In this document: piece by piece, positions 33,543 through 40,676 of the stretch
Layout of the letters: every line of letters begins with the position of its first letter
Numbering within the stretch: the stretch's first letter is position 1
NCBI GenBank assembly: GCA_019748335.1
Contig: JAIEPP010000191.1
Coordinates: forward strand, 1-40,676
DNA: 40,676 nucleotides
Reading direction: 5' to 3'
Origin: Xanthobacteraceae bacterium
GTDB taxonomy: Bacteria; Pseudomonadota; Alphaproteobacteria; Rhizobiales; Xanthobacteraceae
Made by a program: the position numbers and the translations under genes
Notes under the pieces: model-generated
The model's database searches: none
Told to the model about the DNA's origin: nothing
Seen by the model: the letters and a program-made list of their open reading frames with translations, nothing else

Positions 33543-34352
33543 TCAGGACAGGAAGTCATCCACTTCCGTCGCAAACTTTTTGAAATATTGAAAAAGAAAC
33601 GCGTGCCCGGCGTCAGGGTAGAGGACGAGCTTTCCGTCTGAAACTTCCTGCGCAAGAACATAAGAGCGATAAGCTGGGATCATGACGTCGTGCTGGCCAT
33701 TGGCGACGAGGACGGGAACCGTTAGCTCGGACAGGCGCTTGCGAACGCCTTTCCACGTCATGAATGCCTTCATCTGGTTCCTGAACGATGCTTCTGTAAC
33801 GGCAGGACCACGACCGGACATCGCCCCGAGGCGCTTGATATAGTCGCGGCCGGCCGCGCGTGCGGTCTCGGTCTCCGGAAAGAACATGAAGAGGAAATCG
33901 TCTTCGTCGTTCGACGCGTGGGACATCACCTCCGGCACACGCGGATGTTGTTGGGGACCATCCGTAATGCCGCCCGGGCTGGACCCCGCCACGATCAGGC
34001 GTCGGACGATGTCGCGGTGGTTCAACGCGACCGTCTGCGCGACCAGGCCTCCCAACGACCAGCCGAGAAGATCGATCTGCCTGATGGCGAGCGCGTTGAC
34101 GAAGGCGGCCGCCACGTCTGCCATCCCCTCGATCGAGGTCGGGACCTCTCCGCCCGATCGACCGATTCCGGCGCTGTCGAACGTGATCACGGTTCGGTTG
34201 CCTGCAAGCGCATCAATGAAGGCGGGGTCCCAGTCGTCCAGCGTTCCCCGGAACCGACTCGTCAGGAGAATCGGCACGCCTCCGTCAGCGCCTGTGATGC
34301 GATAGGCAAGCTTGCCATGCACTGTATCAACGAAGCGAGTAGTCTCCGACAT
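33543..34352 (-). CDS. Alpha/beta hydrolase
   Basis: A 269-residue enzyme with an intact catalytic set: nucleophile Ser99 in GWSLGG, an aspartate in NGQHDVMIPAY, and the histidine in PDAGHAFLFQ. The cap region (ETARAAGRDYIKRLGAMSGRGPAVTEASFRNQMKAF) is like that of haloperoxidase/esterase relatives. No signal peptide is seen. The start at 34352 is supported by AAAGGAA. It lies 93 bp upstream of the NmrA-like gene and may share its transcript. The ester or C-C bond it cleaves cannot be inferred. Confidence 0.9.
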   Translation of the reverse strand: MSETTRFVDTVHGKLAYRITGADGGVPILLTSRFRGTLDDWDPAFIDALAGNRTVITFDSAGIGRSGGEVPTSIEGMADVAAAFVNALAIRQIDLLGWSLGGLVAQTVALNHRDIVRRLIVAGSSPGGITDGPQQHPRVPEVMSHASNDEDDFLFMFFPETETARAAGRDYIKRLGAMSGRGPAVTEASFRNQMKAFMTWKGVRKRLSELTVPVLVANGQHDVMIPAYRSYVLAQEVSDGKLVLYPDAGHAFLFQYFKKFATEVDDFLS

Positions 34353-34544
34353 TTCATTTCCTTTCATTGGCATCGAGAAGCCGCATTGGCGGCTTGGTTC
34401 GGTTTCTTTGATTTTCCGATCGAGATCAGGCGAGAGGGGATCGACATCTGATGCCACCAATGTCGCATCAGCTGGCGACGCTACTAACGGACAATTCCGT
34501 CTTCGGCAGCAGATCTCGGCAAGACCCACATTCTGAGGACTGCG

Positions 34545-35513
34545 CTACAAACCTTCGAAGACCAGGCGGGTAAAGAGGTCTGGACCAATCACGAACTGCC
34601 CCCACTTGGCGTCGAATTCAGCCGTAGGCTTTGCGGCGACAGCCGCTTCCACCGAATGGCCGGCAGTCTTCAACCGGGCAACATTTGCACGGATGGCAAC
34701 GAGCATGTCCCGCGATGCGATTAACTGAGCACGGTTGCCGATCGCGCCGTGCCCCGGCACGATGATGGAGCTATCGGTTGTCGCGGCGATGTTCTTGTCG
34801 GCCGCGCGGATCATCCCGTCGATGCTGCCGCCGGTCGAGTAATCGATAAACGGATAGATGCCATTCCACCAGGTGTCGCCCGTGTGGAGAATATCGGGCT
34901 CGACGAAGTGCACCGAAAGATCGCTGTCGGTATGGGCCGGCTGATAGCGCTTCAGAGCGAGAGTCGTCCCGTTGTGTCGGAAGGTCCGATCCGCGACGAC
35001 AATCTCAGTCGGAAGCGCTCCGGTGGGCGACGGCGGGAACGTGAAGTTCCAGTCGTCGTCGACACGCTGCGCGCTCGAGAGATGCTTTCTGGTGTTTTCG
35101 TGCGCCATGATGGTAGCGCCCTGTTGATGGAGCCATTCGTTTCCATCGGTGTGGTCGAAGTGCCAATGCGTGTTGATGAGATTCCTGACGGGCGCAGCCT
35201 TGAGCTTGCCAAGCGCCTCCATCAACCGCGGCTTCGAGGCGGTGATCCCGCCATCGACCAGAAGCGTCCCCTCTTCGCCCTGCAGAACGGCGATATTTCC
35301 GCCCGACCCCTGCAGCACGCTAACACCTCCACGCAGCTGGACGACGTCGATCTTTGCCGTCGCTGCAGCGTCGCGAATGGTCTTGACCAGACTGCGCGCC
35401 TCGGCAAACGCCTCGCGCGGGGCCAGCCAGCCGCCGGTAGCAGCGAAAGTGGCAGAGGCGACGCAGCACAGGCAAAAGCTACGGCGCGACATGTTAGGCA
35501 CGGTTGTTTTCAT
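34545..35513 (-). CDS. MBL-fold metallo-hydrolase with Tat signal
   Basis: A 322-residue protein. Residues 8-37 form a Tat-type leader (MSRRSFCLCCVASATFAATGGWLAPREAFA), so it is probably periplasmic. The zinc motif HWHFDH is at residues 116-121, with later ligands in YQPAHTDSD, HTGDTWW and VPGHG. The arrangement is that of class B beta-lactamase-like or SoxH-type hydrolases. GGAGA precedes the ATG. It lies between the alpha/beta hydrolase and the orphan kinase, all on the minus strand. Antibiotic hydrolysis should not be assumed. Confidence 0.9.
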   Translation of the reverse strand: MKTTVPNMSRRSFCLCCVASATFAATGGWLAPREAFAEARSLVKTIRDAAATAKIDVVQLRGGVSVLQGSGGNIAVLQGEEGTLLVDGGITASKPRLMEALGKLKAAPVRNLINTHWHFDHTDGNEWLHQQGATIMAHENTRKHLSSAQRVDDDWNFTFPPSPTGALPTEIVVADRTFRHNGTTLALKRYQPAHTDSDLSVHFVEPDILHTGDTWWNGIYPFIDYSTGGSIDGMIRAADKNIAATTDSSIIVPGHGAIGNRAQLIASRDMLVAIRANVARLKTAGHSVEAAVAAKPTAEFDAKWGQFVIGPDLFTRLVFEGL

Positions 35514-35628
35514 CGTTATCTCCAGAGAATGGATTGCTGCGTGGAAAACCGGATTTTCGTTCAACCTCGGTTTTGTCGTCTGGCAAACCAGGTGAGGTTC
35601 ATCTGGCTTGAACCGGCTTCCTTCGATT

Positions 35629-36360
35629 TCAGTCGACCGACCGCGGTATGGTGATCGAGAAGGTCGAGCCTTCTCCCTCGATAGACCGCACCGTGACGGG
35701 GTGCCGGAGAATGCCTGCTGTCTCCCGGACGATGTAAAGACCGAGACCGAGGCCAGTTGTCGCGCCGACACTCTCGCCGCGCTGAAACGCGTCGAATATC
35801 CTTGACAGGTCGACCTCGGATATCCCGCGCCCCTCGTCGCTGATGTCGATCATGACATCCTGGGACGTTGCGCGACAGCGCACGCTCACGCGGGATCCGC
35901 GGGACGAATACTTCACCGCGTTACCCACCAGGTTGCGTAATATCGTTCTGAGCAGGGTAGGATCGGAGCGGATCGCCACCGGATTGCGGCTGATGACCAG
36001 TTCGATGCCGCATGAATCGGCATATTCGGCCCAGTCGCTCTCGATACCATTGAGCACGCCCGTCAGATCAACAGGCTGGACCGAAGGTTGAAGGGAGGCA
36101 GCGATCTGGGAAGAGTGAGCAAGCTCGCTCAACTCGACATCGAGACGAAATAGAGCATCCAGCGCCAGCGAAAGTCGCTTCGCCGTGTGCGTTTCGATTC
36201 CGTCCAGCATCGCCCGCTCGATCGACATGACCGCAACCTGTAACGGCTGCTTCAAATCGTGGCCCGCCACGGCCATGATGCGTGCCATCCCGAGCTTGGC
36301 CGCTTCAACGCTTCCACGAGAATCCACTGAATGGGTGCTGTCGACGTTTGGATGGTTCAT
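35629..36360 (-). CDS. Orphan sensor histidine kinase, short cytoplasmic form
   Basis: A 243-residue kinase with only the transmitter core: phospho-acceptor His34 in AVAGHDLKQPLQ (the 'HDLKQPL' subtype), the N-box RNLVGNAVKYSS, then DEGRGIS, and GLGLGLYIV as G-boxes. No transmembrane helix and no PAS, GAF or other sensor domain precede it, and no response regulator is adjacent. It could be the truncated end of a longer sensor, or act on a partner by contact. The ribosome site before MNHPNVD is weak, which leaves the start open; an upstream start at 36426 adds 22 residues. Confidence 0.82.
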   Translation of the reverse strand: MNHPNVDSTHSVDSRGSVEAAKLGMARIMAVAGHDLKQPLQVAVMSIERAMLDGIETHTAKRLSLALDALFRLDVELSELAHSSQIAASLQPSVQPVDLTGVLNGIESDWAEYADSCGIELVISRNPVAIRSDPTLLRTILRNLVGNAVKYSSRGSRVSVRCRATSQDVMIDISDEGRGISEVDLSRIFDAFQRGESVGATTGLGLGLYIVRETAGILRHPVTVRSIEGEGSTFSITIPRSVD

Positions 36361-36500
36361 GCCGTCACCGTCTGTTTGCCTGCTGTTGTTCCCAGCATCG
36401 CAACATCCTGAACGACATGTAACCATACGGACGTCTATGCCGTGGCCTCCTTAGGCAGGTGCCAGCAAAACTGTGCGGACCATACTGCGCGCCGTTCGCG

Positions 36501-36704
36501 TCAGAGGGCACCGAGCGCTTCGATCATGGCCCAGACGCCCGGCCGTCCGTCGCCTAACGCAGTCAGGCCTCCCATCGCGACGCCAAAGCGCTCATAGTCG
36601 TTCCTGAATACGCCATTCGCCTCCGCGCTTGTGTCGCCAATCGGCTCAAAACCGGGCTTTCTGATGCGTTCCACGATTTCGGGTTCGTGATCAGGCGACT
36701 TTTT
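36501..36704 (-). pseudogene. Possible Bug/TctC-type binding protein fragment (C-terminus)
   Basis: The minus-strand translation [40 protein letters not shown] resembles the C-terminal end of periplasmic Bug-type solute-binding proteins (…ErirkLGFEPiGdtpaEa…fr.dyerfg). No start codon, signal peptide or upstream part of such a gene is present within the 250 bp before it. The match is by eye over about 35 residues, so the family assignment is weak. If correct, it is one of several gene remnants in this part of the window. Confidence 0.3.
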
Positions 36705-36862
36705 GCATGCTCGACAGCGCGTGTTCCGCCGTCCGACTTCACCACCTACCAATGTATAGGCCGACCTACATCTGCGCTGAATGTCGCCGGAGAGGTTATT
36801 TGCACAAGGTCCCGTCTGGCGGCTGCGTCCGCGTCACGACGTCCGTCCGAGCGATGCCAACC

Positions 36863-37832
36863 ATGAACCTACATAGCGACCACCCGACTCGCCGCGACGT
36901 CCTCACCGGCGCCTTAGCTATCGCCAGCACCGTGGCTCTCCGCCCGCAATCCCCCGGGGCAATTCCCGATGATCTTCTCCCACTGAAAGGCAATCCTTAC
37001 ATGACGACCGGCTTCGTAAAAACATCCGACGGCACGCAGATTTTCTACAAGGATTGGGGATCAGGTCAGCCGATCGTGTTCCATCATGGCTGGCCGCTGT
37101 CTGCCGACGATTGGGATCCGCAGATGCTATTCTTCCTGCAGAAGGGCTATCGCGTGATCGCGCACGATCGGCGTGGACACGGGCGCTCTAGCCAGACGGA
37201 TCACGGCAACGACATGGACACCTACGCCGCCGACGTTGCGGCACTCGCAAAAGAGCTTGATCTGAGAGATGCCGTCCACGTCGGCATTCGACGGGCGGTG
37301 GCGAAGTCACGCGCTACGTAGCGCAACACGGCAAGGGCCGGGTCGCCAAGGCCGTGCTGATCGGCGCGGTACCGCCATGGTCCAATCCGAATCGAATCCG
37401 GGTGGTCTGCCCCTGGAGGTCTTCGACCGCTTCCGAAAATCGTTGGCCCTCAACCGGGGCCAGTTCTTTCTCGAAATGGCGAGCGGGCCGTTCTACGGGT
37501 TCAATCGACCGAACGCCGTCACATCCGAAGCCACTGTGCGTAACTGGTGGCGTCAGGCCATGAACGGCGGCGCCAAGGCGCATTTCGATTGCATCAAGGC
37601 GTTTGCTGAAACCGACTTCACGGCAGACCTCAAGGCGATCACCGTCCCCACGTTCTTCATGCACGGCGAGGACGACCAGATCGTGCCGATCGACGATTCC
37701 GCGCGCCTTGCGGTCCATCTTGTCGACAACGCAAAGCTCAAAAGCTATCCTGGTTTCCCGCATGGGATGTGCACCACGCATCCCCAGACGATCAACGCCG
37801 ATCTGCTGGCCTTCATTGAAGGCCGACTCTAG
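36863..37832 (+). pseudogene. Non-haem haloperoxidase-like alpha/beta hydrolase, two frameshifts
   Basis: The sequence reads as one protein only if two single-base losses are corrected. Frame one gives a Tat-like leader ([17 protein letters not shown]) and the start of a chloroperoxidase ([64 protein letters not shown]). At 37283-37287 GGCATTCG should be GGCCATTCG: the frame then gives the nucleophile elbow [32 protein letters not shown]. Near 37375 the frame shifts again to [23 protein letters not shown], continuing to the catalytic Asp (HGEDDQIVPI) and His (FPHGM). As read, the protein would lose its catalytic serine, so it is inactive unless these are sequencing errors. Confidence 0.85.
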
Positions 37833-37837
37833 CATAG

Positions 37838-38388
37838 ATCGCCGCGCGCGATGGGGTGCCTGCCCCACCAATCTCGGCATCGTTGACCAACGTCGTGAGG
37901 TCGCGGTGTCGCCGCATTACTATTACGGTCGGGATCACCGTTGGGAGGTGCACGGACGGCTCGAGGTGTTCGAACACGATGCCGGCGCCTTCGATGGGCA
38001 GGTCCCTAGAGCCTCGACGGCTTCCGCAAAGTCGGGCGCTGACTTCATGCCCGAGCTCAAGCCCTACATCGAGGACGGCAAGACGGTAATCCGCTCTCCG
38101 CACAAGCTTTACGTGCCGCAGGCCAACGACTTGACGCTGCAGCTCCGCAAGTAGCGCGTCGATCAAGTTATCCTCGCCTGTATGCTGGCGAACATGTGCG
38201 TCGAATCCAATCTGCGCGATCTGCTCGAAAGCGGGTTTGAGGTCGCGGTCGTCTGGGATACGGTCGCGGCGCCGAAGATCCTGGAAGGCGACGGCTATCA
38301 GGCGACGATCATCAACTTCCGCTACATGGCCAGCAGGCTGTGGACCACGAAGCAAACCGTTCAATCTCTGAGCGTCGGCCAAGCCTGA
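37838..38388 (+). pseudogene. Isochorismatase-family cysteine hydrolase remnant with internal stop
   Basis: In one frame the translation gives VAVSPHYYYGRDHRWEVHGRLEVFEHDAGAFDGQVPRAS ... GADFMPELKPYIEDGKTVIRSPHKLYVPQANDLTLQLRK, then a TAG (38152-38154), then RVDQVILACMLANMCVESNLRDLLESGFEVAVVWDTVAAPK. This is the middle and end of an isochorismatase-like hydrolase, with the catalytic cysteine in LANMCVES intact. The N-terminal part with the catalytic aspartate (typical 'LLVIDMQ') is missing, and no start is evident. A premature stop plus 5' loss make it a pseudogene. It follows the haloperoxidase remnant closely, a pairing that may once have been an operon. Confidence 0.8.
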
Positions 38389-38614
38389 TCCCTCCCGCGG
38401 GCAAAGCCCCGTCGAATTCTCGCTCCTTACCAGCCGAACGCTGGTGCTGCGACATCGCGATAAGGTTCGACCGCAGCACACCGAGGCGATGCAATATCTC
38501 CTTTGGTATGGCCTCACCCGACGATCGAACGGCATTGATGCACCTTGGTCGGGCTCGTCACGAGGTTTGAACTGATCCACCCTGCGGTGCGTGATCAATG
38601 AGGGAGATGAGAGA

Positions 38615-39136
38615 ATGAACAGTCGGCGCAAGATTCTGCGATTGGCCATTGCAGTGGCAACCGCCTCGGCGGCATTCGTTGGCTACGCTCATGCGAGGGA
38701 GATGGGAATGCCGGACATCAAGCGGCTACACAGTACCTATTCGTTTCAGGACACCGTCGACAAACTGCGCGCGGCGCTTGAGGGCAAAGGGTTCACGGTG
38801 TTTTCGGTGATCGACCAACGCCAAGCAGCAAACTCCGTGGGCCTCGACATGCCGCCGACGACTCTGCTGATTTATGGCAATCCAAAAGGGGGTACGCCGC
38901 TGATGCTGGCAGCTCCGGACTTCGCGCTGGAACTTCCACTGAAGGTACTGGTGCGAGAGGACAGTGACAAGAAGGTGTCAGTCGTCTTCACACCCGCCAC
39001 CGCGCTCGATGGGCGGCATGGCTTGCCCCCAGGGCTCGCCGCGAAGCTGGGCGGTGCCGAGCTGGTGATCGTCGCAGCGATCGGAGTGCCAAATACTGAA
39101 CCGCCCCAACCAGCCCCACAGGGAACGACCAGATGA
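38615..39136 (+). CDS. DUF302 family exported protein
   Basis: A 173-residue protein with GAGGGAGATGAGAGA before the ATG. Residues 1-28 form a signal peptide (RRKILRLAIAVATASAAFVGYAHA). The DUF302 domain covers ~35-155: YSFQDTVDKLRAALEGKGFTVFSVIDQRQAANSVGLDMPPTTLLIYGNPKGGTPLMLAAPDFALELPLKVLVRED. The conserved 'GNPKxGTPLM...P..ALdLPLkvlV' part is complete. Its stop overlaps the soxC start (ATGA, 39133-39136), so it is translationally coupled to a sulfur-oxidation gene. DUF302 proteins are often seen near sulfur and metal-stress genes, but no activity is established. Confidence 0.9.
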   Translation: MNSRRKILRLAIAVATASAAFVGYAHAREMGMPDIKRLHSTYSFQDTVDKLRAALEGKGFTVFSVIDQRQAANSVGLDMPPTTLLIYGNPKGGTPLMLAAPDFALELPLKVLVREDSDKKVSVVFTPATALDGRHGLPPGLAAKLGGAELVIVAAIGVPNTEPPQPAPQGTTR

Positions 39137-40389
39137 AGCCAGTCTCGCAAGACAAGCTGCGAAAGCTAACGCGACGCGGCATGCTCCGCGGCACCGTAGG
39201 TTTGCTAGGTGCCACCGCCGCTACGACGGTGAAGGCCGACAGCCTGCTGGACGTGCCGCCGCGCGGCCCCGGCGGACTGCTGTCGGCCACCAGCGAACGA
39301 TCGAGGTTCGTGCATCTGGCGCGTATTCCCGAGTCCACACCGGGGCGGCGCCCGGTCGACCCGAGCGAGGCCATCAACTCCAAGGCGCCAATCGACAGGC
39401 TGGTCGGATCGATCACGCCGGCGGACCTGCACTACGAGCGCAGCCATTCAGGCGTGCCCGACATCGATCCTGCCCAGCATCGCCTGCTGGTGCACGGCGA
39501 GGTGAAGAAGCAGCGGGTCTTCACCATGAACGACCTACAGGCGATGCCGACGGTGTCGCGCATCGCGTTTCTAGAATGCACTGGCAATGGCTGGGAGAAC
39601 TGGAAGGAGGCGCCCCCCGATCTCACCGTGCAGAACACCCACGGACTGATCAGCACCAACGAGTGGACCGGCGTGCCGCTGTCCTACCTGATTGACGTGG
39701 TCGGCGTTGATCCGCGCTCCACCTGGATGCTGGCGGAAGGGGGCGACGGGTCCGCCGTCGCGCGCAGCATTCCGCTCACCGACGAGATCATCGCCGAGGG
39801 TATTCTCGCCTATGGGCAGAACGGCGAGCCGCTACGCCCCGCTCACGGCTTTCCGCTGCGGCTTTTTCTACCCGGCTTCGAAGGCAACCTCAATATCAAG
39901 TGGCTCCGCCGGTTGAAATTCGGCCACCGTCCGTTCATGACGCGCTGGGAGACCGCGCGCTACACCCAGCTCCAGGCCGACGGCGAGGCCCGGCAGTTTC
40001 AACTGCACCAGGGCGTCAATTCGGTGATCACAAGCCCTTCGGGGATGATGCAGATCCGCCCAGGATACAACCGCATCACCGGGCTGGCCTGGAGCGGCCG
40101 CGGCCGCATCGAACGCGTCGAGATCAGCACAGACGGTGCCAAGACGTGGCGCGACGCTCATCTCCCCGGTTCCGCGCTGCCGAAAGCGCAAACCCGGTTT
40201 CAGGCCGATTGGGTGTGGGACGGCAAGCCGACCAAGATTGTGAGCCGCTCGACCGACGAGAAGAGGCACGTGCAGCCGGATCGGGCATCGTTCATCGCCA
40301 GGACGGGGACCAACGCGCTTTTTCACTACAATGCCCAGCAAACCTGGGCGATCGACCAGAACGGGATGGTGCGCAATGTCTTGTCCTAG
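39133..40389 (+). CDS. soxC: Sulfite dehydrogenase / SoxC molybdoprotein
   Basis: A 418-residue periplasmic molybdenum protein of the sulfite oxidase family. A Tat signal lies at residues 11-37 (LTRRGMLRGTVGLLGATAA). The molybdenum-binding cysteine is Cys149 in RIAFLECTGNGWENW. The oxidoreductase domain runs to about residue 270, and the dimerisation domain (ITSPSGMMQIRPGYNRITGLAWSGRGRIERVEISTDGAKTWRDA) follows. SoxC with SoxD forms the sulfane dehydrogenase used in thiosulfate oxidation; the next gene is a SoxD-type cytochrome that is broken, so this SoxC probably has no partner here. Other sox genes are not in the window. Confidence 0.95.
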   Translation: MKPVSQDKLRKLTRRGMLRGTVGLLGATAATTVKADSLLDVPPRGPGGLLSATSERSRFVHLARIPESTPGRRPVDPSEAINSKAPIDRLVGSITPADLHYERSHSGVPDIDPAQHRLLVHGEVKKQRVFTMNDLQAMPTVSRIAFLECTGNGWENWKEAPPDLTVQNTHGLISTNEWTGVPLSYLIDVVGVDPRSTWMLAEGGDGSAVARSIPLTDEIIAEGILAYGQNGEPLRPAHGFPLRLFLPGFEGNLNIKWLRRLKFGHRPFMTRWETARYTQLQADGEARQFQLHQGVNSVITSPSGMMQIRPGYNRITGLAWSGRGRIERVEISTDGAKTWRDAHLPGSALPKAQTRFQADWVWDGKPTKIVSRSTDEKRHVQPDRASFIARTGTNALFHYNAQQTWAIDQNGMVRNVLS

Positions 40390-40600
40390 CCAAGCTGCGA
40401 TCGGCCTCACCGCCCTGCTCGCCTGCACCAGCATCGCTACTGCCGCGGAGTTCGGCCGTCCGGCCACGCCGGAGGAGATCAAAGCCTGGAACATCGACGT
40501 GTTACCGGACGGTACAGGTCTGCCAGCGGGCAAAGGCGACGTCGCCCATGGGCGTCAGGTGTTCGAGGACAATTGCGCGGCCTGTCACGGCGCGAAGGGC
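40376..40600 (+). pseudogene. soxD: SoxD-like cytochrome c, interrupted by an insertion sequence end
   Basis: The ATG at 40376 lies within the end of soxC. A signal peptide (QAAIGLTALLACTSIATAAEFG) is followed by RPATPEEIKAWNIDVLPDGTGLPAGKGDVAHGRQVFEDNCAACHGAKG: a haem site CAACH with the usual SoxD-type run-up. At 40601 the sequence departs from the family and enters material that looks like an insertion sequence end; the frame then stops at 40657. The remaining part of the cytochrome must lie beyond the element, outside the window, if it is still there. Alternatively, a rearrangement removed it. Confidence 0.8.
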
Positions 40601-40676
40601 TGTCATTCGGCCTGCAATATTGACCCCCTAAGCCGGGGGATCGGCGTCCAAAATTGACCCCCTACAGGTTGGTCTG
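40601..40676. mobile_element. End of an IS21-type insertion sequence (partial)
   Basis: Starting with TG at 40601, the sequence holds two copies of ATTGACCCCCT (40619-40629 and 40653-40663), 34 bp apart, each preceded by an A-rich stretch. Multiple terminal repeats of this kind, with a 5'-TG end, are a feature of IS21-family elements, which duplicate their target. The transposase genes would lie beyond the window, so the family assignment rests on the termini alone. Confidence 0.6.

Noticed and set aside
1-40676. CRISPR arrays or tandem repeat arrays
   Set aside because: No regularly spaced direct repeats were seen by reading through the window; only dispersed palindromes and the two IS-end repeats.

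Overview
The window looks like chromosome of a Bradyrhizobium-type alphaproteobacterium (Nitrobacteraceae). This rests on high GC, the gene families present, a REP-like palindrome of the kind scattered through Bradyrhizobium genomes, and a ROSE RNA thermometer ahead of an Hsp20 gene. The genus is inferred from recall, not from a database search.

Layout. 1-4.5 kb: end of an RND efflux operon (membrane fusion protein, permease) and an IalB-family protein. 4.6-7.7 kb: an arylsulfatase divergent from a TetR regulator, with a near-perfect palindromic operator between them. 7.8-8.8 kb: a small conserved protein and an Hsp20 gene with a heat-shock promoter and RNA thermometer. 8.9-13.6 kb: a complete branched-chain amino acid type ABC transporter (livK-H-M-G-F order, minus strand) with an attenuator-like hairpin after livK. 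13.8-15.7 kb: a spermidine-synthase-like protein, tRNA-Gln(CUG), and directly behind it a truncated tyrosine-recombinase gene that marks an old integration site. 15.9-17.6 kb: a WD40/cytochrome c fusion and a small exported or anchored protein.

17.7-30.8 kb is the core of the window: a membrane-bound, Tat-exported, cysteine-type molybdenum formate dehydrogenase (alpha, beta, gamma) with an unusually large accessory set. On the minus strand lie a ligase-like protein, DUF6505, DUF6352, DUF3305, DUF3306, a TorD chaperone fused to a helix-turn-helix domain, the TAT-target small protein, the three subunits, a 51-residue protein and a DUF971 protein. Divergent from this run are a four-cluster ferredoxin-like protein with an HdrA-like N-terminus and an Mrp/NBP35 ATPase. 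I read this as one assembly and regulation module for formate oxidation. The HTH-TorD fusion, next to two palindromes, is the best candidate for a poorly described control mechanism.

30.9-40.7 kb is less ordered: a Sel1 protein, a gene-poor stretch, a minus-strand run (NmrA-like reductase, alpha/beta hydrolase, metallo-hydrolase, orphan histidine kinase), several decayed genes (possible Bug-type fragment, doubly frameshifted haloperoxidase, isochorismatase-type remnant with an internal stop), then DUF302, soxC and a soxD-like cytochrome cut off by what looks like an IS21-type insertion sequence end at the window edge.
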